Shown here: one piece after another, positions 53,291 to 62,267 of the stretch
Position numbering within the stretch: the first letter of the stretch is position 1
Layout of the letters: each line of letters opens with the position of its first letter
NCBI GenBank assembly: GCA_965197385.1
Contig: CBDANA010000009.1
Coordinates: forward strand, 62,001 to 126,000
Direction of reading: 5' to 3'
Length of the DNA: 64,000 nucleotides
Source: G963667915 sp965197385
Lineage (GTDB): Bacteria; Acidobacteriota; Vicinamibacteria; Vicinamibacterales; UBA823
Notes under the pieces: generated by a model
What the model was told of the DNA's origin: nothing
The model's input: only the letters and a program-made list of their open reading frames with translations
Database searches by the model: none
Position numbers and translations under genes: made by a program

Positions 53291-54921
53291 GCACAGGCAC
53301 CAGCCGCGCGCCAGCAGCGGACGAGCGCGCCTTCGTCGAGTTTTACCGGCAGTATCTCGCACGTTTCCAGCCACTCCACAAGACCGCGGCCCAGGCGTGG
53401 TGGGAGGCGAACGTCACCGGGTCGGATGACGCCTTCGCGCGCAAGGCGAAGGCCGAGCAGGCCATCGTCGAGCTGCACGCCGATCAAGCGGCCTTTGCCC
53501 GGCTCACGCATTGGCGGGACGGTGACCTCGGTGAGCCCGTCCTGCGCCGGCAGCACGACGTCGTCTACCGGGCCTTCCTGAGCCGGCAGGCCGACGCCGC
53601 CGTGCAGAAGCGGATCGTGGAGCTCGAGAACCAGATCGAGCAGACGTTCAACACCCACCGCAGTCAGGTCGACGGCTGCGCGCTCACCGAGAACGAGGTG
53701 CGGGAGATCCTGGCGACGTCCACCGACGCGGGTCAGGTGTCGGCGGCGTGGAAAGGCTACATGTCGGTCGGTGAGCGGGTCGCGAAGGCCCTCCGGGAAG
53801 TGGTTACGCTCCGCAATGAGGTGGCGCGGGAGCTGGGCTACCACGATTTCTTTGTGATGGCGCTCGACCTGCAGGAGATTGATCCGGACACGCTGACCCG
53901 CCTGTTCGACGAGCTGGACGCGATCACCCGGCAGCCGTTCGCCGCGCTCAAGGACGAGCTGGATGATCGCCTGGCACGGCGGTTCGCCGTGCCGCGGGCA
54001 TCGCTGCGCCCCTGGCATTTCGGCGATCTGTTCTTTCAGGAGGCGGTGGGCGAGGCCGAGTCGGGCCTGGACGGCCTGTATCGCGACCGCGATCTGATCG
54101 GCGTGGCGACCTCCTACTACGCGACCCTGGGCATGCCGGTGGAGGGCGTTCTGTCGCGGAGCGACCTGTACGAACGGGACGGCAAAAGCCCGCACGCCTT
54201 CGCCGTCGACCTCGATCGGCTCGGGGATGTCAGGATCCTGTGCAACCTGAAGACGTCGGTCCGCTGGATGGACACGCTGTTGCACGAGCTCGGCCACGCG
54301 GTCTACGACTGCCACATCGATCCGACGCTGCCGTGGGTGCTGCGCGAGGCGTCGAGCGCCATCACGACCGAAGGGATCGCGATGATGATGGGCTCGATGG
54401 CGAAGAACGAGGAGTTCCTCGTGCGGGTGCTCGAGGTGCCGCGCGCCGAGGCGGCGCCCCTGGTGGCGGCCGCGCAGCGCAGCCTCGCGATCGAGAAGTT
54501 GATCTTCAGTCGCTGGGCCCAGGTCGTCGTCCGGTTCGAACGGGCGATGTACCGTGATCCCGATCAGGATCTCTCCGCCCTCTGGTGGGACTTGAAGCAA
54601 AAGTACCAGCGGCTCGAGCCGCCGGACCGGATGGCGCCGGACTACGCCGCCAAGGTGCACGTGGCGGTCTACCCGGCGTACTACCAGAGCTACGTGATGG
54701 GGGATCTGTTCGGTACCCAGCTCCGGCAGACGCTGGCTGAGCAGGTGGGCCCGGACGTCGATCCGATCACAACCTGTTTCTACGGCCGGCCCGACGTCGG
54801 CGCCTACCTGCGGGAGCAGGTGTTCAGCCCCGGCACCCGCTATGCCTGGGACGAGTTGACCGAACTCGCCACCGGCGCGCCGCTGTCGGCCCGCGCCTTC
54901 GCGAGGCAATATGTTGCGTAA
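53287..54921 (+). CDS. M2-family peptidyl-dipeptidase (ACE-like), cytoplasmic
   Basis: 544 residues. HELGH at 333-337 (MDTLLHELGHAVYD) with the third zinc ligand E362 in SSAITTEGIAMMMGS. FARKAKAEQAIVELHADQAA, TENEVREILATSTDAGQVSA and NLKTSVRWMDT fit family M2. At the C-terminus PAYYQSYVMGDLFGTQLRQT and ELTELATGAPLSARAFARQY complete the clamshell fold. No signal peptide from the ATG at 53287, which overlaps the aminotransferase stop, so translation is coupled and the enzyme should be cytosolic. It removes C-terminal dipeptides. Confidence 0.93.
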   Translation: MSTGTSRAPAADERAFVEFYRQYLARFQPLHKTAAQAWWEANVTGSDDAFARKAKAEQAIVELHADQAAFARLTHWRDGDLGEPVLRRQHDVVYRAFLSRQADAAVQKRIVELENQIEQTFNTHRSQVDGCALTENEVREILATSTDAGQVSAAWKGYMSVGERVAKALREVVTLRNEVARELGYHDFFVMALDLQEIDPDTLTRLFDELDAITRQPFAALKDELDDRLARRFAVPRASLRPWHFGDLFFQEAVGEAESGLDGLYRDRDLIGVATSYYATLGMPVEGVLSRSDLYERDGKSPHAFAVDLDRLGDVRILCNLKTSVRWMDTLLHELGHAVYDCHIDPTLPWVLREASSAITTEGIAMMMGSMAKNEEFLVRVLEVPRAEAAPLVAAAQRSLAIEKLIFSRWAQVVVRFERAMYRDPDQDLSALWWDLKQKYQRLEPPDRMAPDYAAKVHVAVYPAYYQSYVMGDLFGTQLRQTLAEQVGPDVDPITTCFYGRPDVGAYLREQVFSPGTRYAWDELTELATGAPLSARAFARQYVA

Positions 54922-54922
54922 G

Positions 54923-54941
54923 AAAGGGGTCTGACCCCTTT
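54923..54941. repeat. AAAGGGGTC-T-GACCCCTTT palindrome
   Basis: A perfect 19-nt palindrome just after the M2 peptidase stop. The word is frequent between genes in several phyla. It may act as a weak terminator or be a repeat; no T-run follows. Confidence 0.6.
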
Positions 54942-54945
54942 GCTG

Positions 54946-55918
54946 ATGGTGTGGGTTGTGGGGCTGGCGGTCTGGGTGCCGGTGCTCGCCCAGACGGGTG
55001 GGCCGATCTCGGTCTGGCTCGACGTCGATCCGTCGGCGGCGGGGGGCTACGGCCTGGTCATCAACGACGACGGCCTGGCGATGGCGCAGGCGTTCCACTC
55101 GCCCGAGCTGGTCGTGCGCGGCGTGAGCACCACGTTCGGCAACGCCGACCTCGACGAGACCTTCCGGATCGCGAGCGACGTCGTCGAGCGCTTCGGACCG
55201 CCGGGCCTGTCGGTGTACCGCAGCGCGGTCAGCGGCGACGAGCTGGGCCGCGAGACCGAGGCCTCGCTGGCCCTGGCCGCGGCGCTTCGCGCCGAACCGC
55301 TCATCGTCCTGGCGCTCGGCCCGGTCACGACGGTGGCCACGGTCGTGCGCAATCATCCTGATCTTACGGCGCGGATCGACGCCGTCGTCGCGGTTGCCGG
55401 CCGGCGTCCCGGCCAGCGCTTCGTCGCCGAGACGTCCCGTAGCGAGCCGCTCATAGATCTGAACTTCGAGCTCGACGCCTCGGGGTTTCAGGTCCTGCTC
55501 GATGCCGACCTGCCGATCGTCCTGGCGCCGTTCGAGATCGCATCGAAGATCGTCCTGACGCAGGACGACATGGACCGGCTGGCGTCGGGCGGCCCGATGG
55601 CTGGCCGGCCCGGCGGCGGGCTGGCTGGAGTGGTGGCGCTCTCGGTTCGGCGTCGACGGCTTCTACCCGTTCGACACGCTGACCGTGGCGTATCTCACGT
55701 CGCCGCACTGGTTGACGTGTGAGGATCTGCCGGCGGAGATCCAGACGGTGCCGGATGACGTGCAGGTGCCGTCCAAAGGGTCGGCCGCGCCCGATAAGCC
55801 ATACCTGGTCGTGTCATCGGAGATCGCGTCGGCCCGGCGGGTGCGCTACTGTTTCGACGTGGATGCCGCGTTCAAGCCCGATCTGCTCGCGCGAATGATG
55901 TTGATGCGCTCGCCATGA
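54946..55918 (+). pseudogene. Secreted nucleoside hydrolase, frameshifted
   Basis: N-terminal signal (MVWVVGLAVWVPVLA) then an IUNH fold: ISVWLDVDPSAAGGYGLVIN, DDGLAMAQAFHSPELVVRGV, STTFGNADL, LIVLALGPVTTVATVVRNHP, and DLNFELDASGFQVLLDADLP. Around 55600 the frame shifts; DGFYPFDTLTVAYLTSPHWL, CEDLPAEIQTVPDDV and VRYCFDVDAAFKPDLLARMM follow to 55918. The canonical DxDxxxDD calcium site is partly present (DVDP...NDDG). It was a periplasmic nucleoside scavenger. Confidence 0.82.
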
Positions 55919-55941
55919 AGGACGCGGGCGGAGCGCAAGGG

Positions 55942-55947
55942 TATAAT
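55942..55947 (+). promoter_or_regulatory. -10 element for the oxidoreductase operon
   Basis: TATAAT 26 bp upstream of the oxidoreductase ATG. No good -35. It marks the start of the probable AOR-MoaD operon. Confidence 0.4.
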
Positions 55948-55973
55948 TTCCCGACGACGGAGCCTGCGGGAAC

Positions 55974-57794
55974 ATGCGAAACTTGAACAACGGCGGGGGA
56001 TTCGACCCCGCAAAGGTGTTCTACACGCTGTGCACGATTGATCTCGCCGCCGAGACGATCCGGACCGACGAGGTGCCGTGCCGGAATCTCGAGGACGTGC
56101 TGGGCGGCTTCGGCCGCTCGTTCCAGACGCTGTTGACGCGGGACGTCACCGACGCGCTCGCGCCGGACAATCCGCTCATCATCAACACCGGCCTACTGAC
56201 CGGCACGAACATCATGACCGGGTTGCGCACCTACTTTTCCGCCTATAGCCCGCTGAAGCATTCGGATAAGGGCCTGCCGGCGGCGATTTGGTCGGCGGCC
56301 AGCGGCAAGTTTGGGTCGAAGCTGAAGTGGGCCGGCCTCGATGAGATCGTGGTCGAAGGGCGCGCGAGCCGGCCGCTACTCATCGTGATCCAGGGTGGCG
56401 AGAGCCGACCGGTGGTCGCACTCGAAGCGGCAGACGCGCTGCTCGGGCTGGAGACGCACGACAAGATCATGGCGCTCCAGAAGGAGTACGACGACGCGCA
56501 CTTCGCCGTCATCGGGCCAGCCGGCGAAGCCTACGAGGGCTGCTACTACGCGGCGATCGCGCTGAGCACCGAGAACGAGCTGAAGTCGGGCGACGACAAG
56601 TGCCGCTTTGCCGGCCGCGGCGGGATGGGCACGGTGATGGGGTCGAAGAATCTCATCGGGCTGGTGGCCCGCGCGAAGGACAAGCTGACGAAGCTAGCGC
56701 CCGAGGTCAAGGAGATCAACAAGAAGATCGCGACCGGCCCAGGGTCGGCCAAGTTCCGCGAGGCCGACAAGGGCGGGCTGGGCGGCACCTGGTCGAATTA
56801 TCCGATTCTGGAAAAAGTCCATGTGTTGCCGCAGGACAACTTCCGGCCGAAGGCGGACGGCGCTGTGGAGCGGCTGTTCCGGGAGGCCATCGAGGACGAC
56901 TTCGTCATCAAGGCCGAGTCGTGCTATCGGTGCGGCATCAACTGCCACAAGAACATCTACGAGAAGAAGGCCGACGGCACGCGCGGCGCGTTCCGCGCCA
57001 AGTTCGACTACGAGCCGCTCAACCTCCTGGCGACGAATCTCGGCGTGCACGACGCCGAGCAAGCCTGGCAGCTCGTGCGGCTGGTGGACAACCTCGGTAT
57101 GGACTCGATCTCCTGCGGGACCACGGTGGGGTACGTGCTCGACTACAACCGGCGGCATCCGGCCGCGCCGTTGCTGAACGGCGCGACGTTCGGCGACTTC
57201 GAGAAGATCCGGGAGCTGATCGAGGGCACCGGCCGCGGGTGGATGCCGGATGTCGGGCGCGGCGTGAAGCGGCTGTCGGTCAAGACGGGCGAGACCGGGT
57301 ACGCCATGCACGTCAAGGGGCTGGAGTTGCCGGCCTACCTGCCGGAGACCAACCCCGGCTACCCCTGGGCGATTGCCGGCGGCCACATGACGATGGGCAC
57401 CTTCATGGCGTTGGTCATGGAGGGGGACACGTCGATGGAGTACTGGGTGAAGGCGATCACCCAGAAGGGTCTGTATCAGGTGCGCGACGACCTGCTGGGG
57501 ACCTGCAAGTTTGCCGGCATGGGCCAGAAGATGGCGATTGCCGCGGTGCAGGTCGAGGGCGGGATCGACGTGCCGCTCGAGGACCTGATGGCGGCCGTGC
57601 GGCGGGCCTATCTCCGCGGCCTGGCGATCGAGCGGAAGCAGGGCTTCGGTCACGACGAGTACACGCTACCGGCGCAGGTGTTCGACGACCCGAACGCCAG
57701 CGTGAAGACATCCGCGTTCGTCACCCGCGAGTTCTTCGCCGAGCTGCAGCAGAAAGTGTGGGACGTCTTCGAGCCGGAGATCGCCGCGTTATGA
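55974..57794 (+). CDS. Aldehyde ferredoxin oxidoreductase-family tungsten/molybdenum enzyme
   Basis: 606 residues. The N-terminal domain carries LGGFGRSFQTLL, PLIINTGLLTGTNIMTG and the family word AGRGGMGTVMGSKNLIGLV (213-231), which binds the bis-pterin cofactor. Cluster ligands: C317, C320, C324 in ESCYRCGINCHKN and C511 in LLGTCKFAGM. Together they hold one [4Fe-4S] cluster beside the metal site. AORs oxidise aldehydes to acids with ferredoxin as acceptor; other subfamilies work on aromatic acids. Its stop overlaps the MoaD-like start (ATGA). No transport or cofactor genes besides that one are seen here. Cytosolic. Confidence 0.93.
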   Translation: MRNLNNGGGFDPAKVFYTLCTIDLAAETIRTDEVPCRNLEDVLGGFGRSFQTLLTRDVTDALAPDNPLIINTGLLTGTNIMTGLRTYFSAYSPLKHSDKGLPAAIWSAASGKFGSKLKWAGLDEIVVEGRASRPLLIVIQGGESRPVVALEAADALLGLETHDKIMALQKEYDDAHFAVIGPAGEAYEGCYYAAIALSTENELKSGDDKCRFAGRGGMGTVMGSKNLIGLVARAKDKLTKLAPEVKEINKKIATGPGSAKFREADKGGLGGTWSNYPILEKVHVLPQDNFRPKADGAVERLFREAIEDDFVIKAESCYRCGINCHKNIYEKKADGTRGAFRAKFDYEPLNLLATNLGVHDAEQAWQLVRLVDNLGMDSISCGTTVGYVLDYNRRHPAAPLLNGATFGDFEKIRELIEGTGRGWMPDVGRGVKRLSVKTGETGYAMHVKGLELPAYLPETNPGYPWAIAGGHMTMGTFMALVMEGDTSMEYWVKAITQKGLYQVRDDLLGTCKFAGMGQKMAIAAVQVEGGIDVPLEDLMAAVRRAYLRGLAIERKQGFGHDEYTLPAQVFDDPNASVKTSAFVTREFFAELQQKVWDVFEPEIAAL

Positions 57795-58063
57795 GCGTCA
57801 CAGTCACATTTCCTGCGCTCTTCTCCGAGCGTCTCGACGGCCTCGAGGCGGTTGAGCTGGAAGGGGAGACCGTCCGCGCCGCGCTGCGAGCGTTGACCGA
57901 CCGATATGTCCAGCTCGCGCCGCTTGTCTGGCGCCCGGACCCGGAGCTGAACCTGGTGATGGCGGTCTTTCTCAACGGCCGTCAGCTGCGCGCCGAGGAG
58001 CTGACGGCGCCGGTTGAAGACGGTGACGAAATCGCCATCCTGTCCGCCCTGGAAGGGGGCTAG
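57791..58063 (+). CDS. MoaD/ThiS-type ubiquitin-fold sulfur carrier
   Basis: 90 residues, beta-grasp fold (MSVTVTFPALFSERLDGLEA, VRAALRALTDRYVQLAP, LNLVMAVFLNGRQLRAEELT, VEDGDEIAILSALEGG) ending in the required Gly-Gly, the site adenylated and thiocarboxylated for molybdopterin synthesis. Its start overlaps the AOR stop, so the two are translated together. A dedicated MoaD beside AOR is common and suggests it supplies the enzyme's pterin or a related function. Confidence 0.92.
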   Translation: MSVTVTFPALFSERLDGLEAVELEGETVRAALRALTDRYVQLAPLVWRPDPELNLVMAVFLNGRQLRAEELTAPVEDGDEIAILSALEGG

Positions 58064-58083
58064 CCGCGAAGATAGGAGATCCC

Positions 58084-59709
58084 ATGATCGTGATCAGATG
58101 GACGGCAACGGCGGCGATGGTCGTCGGACTCACGGCCGGCAGCGCCGTCGCGGCGCAGGAGGCAGCGGAGATGATTCCGGCGCCCGATCGCGGCGACCAG
58201 GGCGAGGGGCCGTTCGAGCGGCTGATCATCCGAGGCGCGACCGTCATCGACGGAACGGGCGCTCCGCCCCTAGGGCCGATGGATCTGGTCATCGAGAGGA
58301 ATCGGATCGTCGAGATGCAGGGCGTCGGCGCGCCGGGCGCACCAATCGACGATGACGACCGACCCCAGGACGCGTCCTGGGAGATCGACGCCGATGGGAT
58401 GTACGTCATGCCGGGCTTCGTCGACCTGCACACGCACATCGGCGGCGCGCCGAAGGCGCCCGAAGCGGAATACACCTTCAAACTCTGGATGGGGCACGGC
58501 GTGACTACCGTGCGCGACGCCGGCGGGGGCGCCCGCGACTGGGTGCTCCGCGAACGCGACCGCAGCGAGAAAAACGAGATCGTTGCGCCGCGCATCGTCG
58601 CCTACGGCCGACCGGGCACGGGCGAGGGCTGGGACGGCGGCCCGATCCACAGCGCCGACACCGCCCGCGAATGGGTCCGCTGGGCGTCGGCGAAAGGCGT
58701 GGACGGGCTCAAGCTTGGCTCGTACGACCCGTCGATTATGGAGGCCCTGCTCGACGAAGCCAGGCAGCACCGCATGGGTTCGATGGCGCATCTGGGTCAA
58801 AGCGGCGTGGCGCGGATGAACGCGATCGACTCCGCGCGGCTGGGCCTGGGCACGGTGACGCACTACTACGGGCTGTTCGAGGCATTGCTCAAGGACTACA
58901 CGGTGCAGGACTGGCCGCCCCAGCAGAACCAGAGCAACGAGCAGGACCGGTTCGGGCAGGTGGCGCGCCTCTGGAACCAGATTCACCCGCGTGGCAGCGA
59001 CGAATGGGACGCGCTCATCGACGAGTTCATCGAGCTGGGGACCACGCTCGACCCGACGATGACGATCTACGAGGCGGGACGCGACGTCATGCGGGCGCGC
59101 AACGCCGACTGGCACGCGGAGTACACGCTGCCGTCGCAGTGGGAGTTCTTCGAGCCCAGCCGGGAGAGCCACGGCGCCTACTGGTATTACTGGACGACTC
59201 ACGACGAGGTGGCCTGGAAGAACTTCTACACGGTGTGGATGTCGTTCCTGAACGACTTCAAGAATCGCGGCGGCCGCGTCACCACCGGATCGGACTCCGG
59301 GTTCATTTACAACCTGTACGGCTTCGGCTACATCCGCGAGTTCGAGTTGCTGCAGGAAGCGGGCTTCCATCCGCTCGAGGTCGTCCGATCGGCCACGCTG
59401 AACGGCGCCGAGACGCTGCACGAGCCGAAAGGCGTGCCGATCGAGTACGGCATCGTCCGGCCTGGGCTGCTGGCCGATCTGGTGATCGTGGACGAGAATC
59501 CGCTCGAGAACTTCCAGGTGCTCTATGGCACCGGGGCCCAGCGTCTCAACGACGAGACCGGGCTGGTGGAGCGGGTCGGCGGCGTGCGCTACACGATCAA
59601 GAACGGCATCGTCTACAACGCGAAGGAACTGCTGGCCGACGTGCGGGCGATGGTCGAGCGGGCGAAGCGCCAGCAGTCGGATCGCACCACGAGCGCAGAA
59701 TCCCTCTGA
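58084..59709 (+). CDS. Secreted amidohydrolase (imidazolonepropionase-like family)
   Basis: 541 residues with signal peptide (RWTATAAMVVGLTAGSAVAA, QEA). Metal site: MPGFVDLHTHIGGAP (HxH), KGVDGLKLGSYDPSI (bridging lysine), MGSMAHLGQSG and TVTHYYGLFEALL (histidines), and VTTGSDSGFIYNLYGFG (D). An insertion rich in aromatics (WEFFEPSRESHGAYWYYWTT) is characteristic of a periplasmic subgroup. The C-terminal beta domain VRPGLLADLVIVDENPLENF completes the composite barrel. A cyclic amide, dipeptide or lactone could be the substrate. The cytochrome gene begins 2 bp later. Confidence 0.92.
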   Translation: MIVIRWTATAAMVVGLTAGSAVAAQEAAEMIPAPDRGDQGEGPFERLIIRGATVIDGTGAPPLGPMDLVIERNRIVEMQGVGAPGAPIDDDDRPQDASWEIDADGMYVMPGFVDLHTHIGGAPKAPEAEYTFKLWMGHGVTTVRDAGGGARDWVLRERDRSEKNEIVAPRIVAYGRPGTGEGWDGGPIHSADTAREWVRWASAKGVDGLKLGSYDPSIMEALLDEARQHRMGSMAHLGQSGVARMNAIDSARLGLGTVTHYYGLFEALLKDYTVQDWPPQQNQSNEQDRFGQVARLWNQIHPRGSDEWDALIDEFIELGTTLDPTMTIYEAGRDVMRARNADWHAEYTLPSQWEFFEPSRESHGAYWYYWTTHDEVAWKNFYTVWMSFLNDFKNRGGRVTTGSDSGFIYNLYGFGYIREFELLQEAGFHPLEVVRSATLNGAETLHEPKGVPIEYGIVRPGLLADLVIVDENPLENFQVLYGTGAQRLNDETGLVERVGGVRYTIKNGIVYNAKELLADVRAMVERAKRQQSDRTTSAESL

Positions 59710-59710
59710 A

Positions 59711-62095
59711 TTGGCGCTGAGGGTAAGAGCCGCGGCCAGACGGGGCACCGTCCTGCTCCTCTTCCTCCTCCTCGCGGGGTCGGGTCTGAGCGTCGCTGCC
59801 TGCGGCGCGCCTGAATCGCCAGACCCGCTGGACCTGGATAATGAGCGGGCCGAATCATCGTTCGGGGCGTCCGAGGCGACGTTCGTCGGGCGAGAGGCGT
59901 GCGCGACCTGTCACGACGCAGAAACAGCGCTCTGGGAAGGGTCGCATCACGATCTCGCCATGCAGGTCGCCGATGGGCAGACGGTCCTCGGTGATTTCGA
60001 CGGCGCCACGCTGACGCATTTCGGCGTCACGTCGACGTTTTCCGTCCGTAACGATGAGTTCGTCGTGCGCACCGAAGGACTGAATGGAACGCTCCAAGAC
60101 TACCCGGTGGCCTACACGTTCGGCGTTGCTCCGCTCCAGCAGTATCTGGTCGAGTTTCCTGGCGGTCGGCTGCAGGCGCTGAGCGTCGCCTGGGATTCGC
60201 GGCCAGCCGACGTGGGCGGTCAGCGATGGTTTCATCTGTACCCCGACGAACGGATTACGTCTGATGACCCCCTCCACTGGACCGGCCCGTACCAGAACTG
60301 GAACTTCATGTGTTCGGAGTGCCACTCGACGGACGTCGCGAAGAACTTTCGCCTCGAGACCGACAGCTACGAGACGACTTGGTCGGAGATCGACGTGTCG
60401 TGTGAGTCCTGCCACGGTCCGGCGTCGAATCATGTCGCCTGGGCGCAGGCGGTCGCTGGCGGGGAAGCGGAGGCTGACGACCGGCCGTTGGGCCTTGTCG
60501 TTTCGCTGAAAGACCTGGCCCCGGCGACGTGGGTGTTCGACATGGCGACCGGGTTGGCGGCGCGCACGCCGCCCCGAGAGTCGCGGGCGGAGATCGAGAC
60601 CTGTGCCCGCTGTCACTCGCGCCGGTCCGTTCTCAGCGATGAGTACGTCTACGGCCGGCCGCTGATGGACTCCCACCGTCCGGCGCTGCTGGACGATCCG
60701 CTGTACCACCCGGATGGCCAGATCTCGGACGAGGTGTACGTCTACGGGTCCTTCCTTCAGAGCAAGATGTACGCGGAAGGCGTGTCGTGCAAAGACTGCC
60801 ACGACCCGCACAGCCTCCAGGTCCGCGGGACAGGCAACTCAGTCTGCGCTGGCTGTCACCTTCCGACGATGTTCGATACGCCGGACCATCATTTTCACGA
60901 GGCTGGGTCGACTGGGGCGAGCTGTGTAGACTGTCACATGCCCGCCCAGCGCTACATGGTCGTGGATCCTCGGCACGACCACAGCATGCGTGTGCCGCGG
61001 CCCGACCTGTCGCTGACGTTGGGGACGCCCAATGCCTGCAGCGCCTGCCATACCGACCAATCGGTTCAGTGGACGGCCGACGCCGTCGCGACATGGTACG
61101 GGCCGGACACCGCTGCGCACCCGCACTACGGCGAGGCGATTCACGCCGGGCGGACCGGACAGCCGCGTGCGGGGGAAGCGCTGCGCTGGCTGGCCGACGA
61201 CCCATTGACGCCCGGAATCGCGAGAGCGACCGCATTGTCGCTGCTGGAGGGGTATTTCACCGCCGACGCTGCCCCGGTCGTTCGCCGGGGGCTCGGGGAT
61301 GACGACCCGATCGTCCGCGCCGCGGCGGTCTCCGCGCTCGAGGTGATTCCGCCGGCCGCTCGGCTCGAGCTGGCCTTTCCGCTGCTGATCGATCCTGTGC
61401 GCGCGGTTCGACTTCAGGCCGCCCGAGTCCTGGCCGCTGTCCCGTCTGAGCAGCTGTCCGGCGGCCAGCGCGCGACGTTGGCTCGCGTCCTCGACGAGTA
61501 CCGGGCGTCGCAGCAGGCGAACGCCGATCGGGCCGAGGCTCATCTCAACCTGGGTGTCTTGCATACCCAGCTCGGCGAGTTCGACGAGGCTGAGCGCGCC
61601 TACCGGACGGCGCTCGACGTCGATCCGTCGTTCGTGCCGACCTACCTGAACCTGGCCGACCTCTACCGTCAGCAGGGACGCGATGTGGAAGGCGAGGCCG
61701 TCCTTCGCGAGGCACTCGCGATCGCGACGGACCCAGCACCCGTCGAACACGCGCTGGGTCTGCTGTTGATCCGACAGGGCCGGCTGTCCGATGCGCTTCC
61801 CGCGTTGCAGCGTGCGACGCAGCTGCGTCCGGACCTGCCGCGCTACGCGTATGTGTACGGCGTGGCCCTGCAGTCGTCAGGTGAGATCTCGGCGGCCCTC
61901 GCCGTGCTTGCCGACGCGCACGCGCGTCATCCCGAAGACCGCGACCTCCTCATTGCCCTGACGACGATGCATCGCGACCGTGGGTCGCGCGCCGAAGCGA
62001 TCGAGTATGCGAGGAAGCTGGTCGCCCTCTCACCGCAGGACCCCGCGCCACGTCAGCTACTTGCCGAACTGGAAGGCGGGCCCCGTTCCCCCTAA
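59711..62095 (+). CDS. Octahaem c-type cytochrome lipoprotein with HEAT and TPR domains
   Basis: About 794 residues from TTG 59711. A signal with lipobox (LLLFLLLAGSGLSVAAC, Cys31) anchors it outside the inner membrane. Eight CxxCH haem motifs: CATCH, CSECH, CESCH, CARCH, CKDCH, CAGCH, CVDCH, CSACH. They lie between residues 60 and 450, with distal HxxxH-like pairs (HHDLAMQ, DHHFHEAG, RHDHSMR). HEAT-like repeats (ARATALSLLEGYF, DPIVRAAAVSALEVI) and at least five TPRs (AEAHLNLGVLHTQLGEFDEA, PTYLNLADLYRQQG) follow. The stop TAA is created at the junction with the MITE. Likely an extracytoplasmic electron carrier or a nitrite/sulfite-type reductase relative; activity unknown. Confidence 0.9.
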   Translation: MALRVRAAARRGTVLLLFLLLAGSGLSVAACGAPESPDPLDLDNERAESSFGASEATFVGREACATCHDAETALWEGSHHDLAMQVADGQTVLGDFDGATLTHFGVTSTFSVRNDEFVVRTEGLNGTLQDYPVAYTFGVAPLQQYLVEFPGGRLQALSVAWDSRPADVGGQRWFHLYPDERITSDDPLHWTGPYQNWNFMCSECHSTDVAKNFRLETDSYETTWSEIDVSCESCHGPASNHVAWAQAVAGGEAEADDRPLGLVVSLKDLAPATWVFDMATGLAARTPPRESRAEIETCARCHSRRSVLSDEYVYGRPLMDSHRPALLDDPLYHPDGQISDEVYVYGSFLQSKMYAEGVSCKDCHDPHSLQVRGTGNSVCAGCHLPTMFDTPDHHFHEAGSTGASCVDCHMPAQRYMVVDPRHDHSMRVPRPDLSLTLGTPNACSACHTDQSVQWTADAVATWYGPDTAAHPHYGEAIHAGRTGQPRAGEALRWLADDPLTPGIARATALSLLEGYFTADAAPVVRRGLGDDDPIVRAAAVSALEVIPPAARLELAFPLLIDPVRAVRLQAARVLAAVPSEQLSGGQRATLARVLDEYRASQQANADRAEAHLNLGVLHTQLGEFDEAERAYRTALDVDPSFVPTYLNLADLYRQQGRDVEGEAVLREALAIATDPAPVEHALGLLLIRQGRLSDALPALQRATQLRPDLPRYAYVYGVALQSSGEISAALAVLADAHARHPEDRDLLIALTTMHRDRGSRAEAIEYARKLVALSPQDPAPRQLLAELEGGPRSP

Positions 62096-62267
62096 CAGCC
62101 CGTGGTGCAAGTCCCACTGCATTGACCGCCGATGCATCCCGCCATGGGCGGCGCTGGACGTTGTTCACGATGGGTCAAATACTCCCGGTATTTTCCCTCC
62201 TCGCGCCTTGCGAGACGGGCGCCTCGACGGTCTCGATGCGACGCGGGGCTTTCACCACGGGCTGCTA
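62093..62267. mobile_element. MITE copy C
   Basis: 171-bp element (62095-62265) between TA dinucleotides, ends ACAGCCCGTGGTGCAAGTCC and the complement of GCAGCCCGTGGTGAAAGC. It is inserted at the stop codon of the cytochrome gene: TA plus the element's first A form TAA, and the sequence after the right TA reads GGA, so the original stop was probably TAG. Confidence 0.85.

Noticed and set aside
54923..54941. Palindrome as a strong terminator
   Set aside because: No T-run follows on either strand and the next gene is only a few bases away; listed as a repeat.
53197..55356. 719-codon open frame on the minus strand
   Set aside because: It lies opposite the M2 peptidase and nucleoside hydrolase, is rich in Arg/His/Val as expected of an antisense frame in GC-rich DNA, and has no domain-like segment.
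58270..59748. 492-codon minus-strand frame
   Set aside because: Antisense shadow of the amidohydrolase at 58084-59709, which has a signal peptide and a full metal site.
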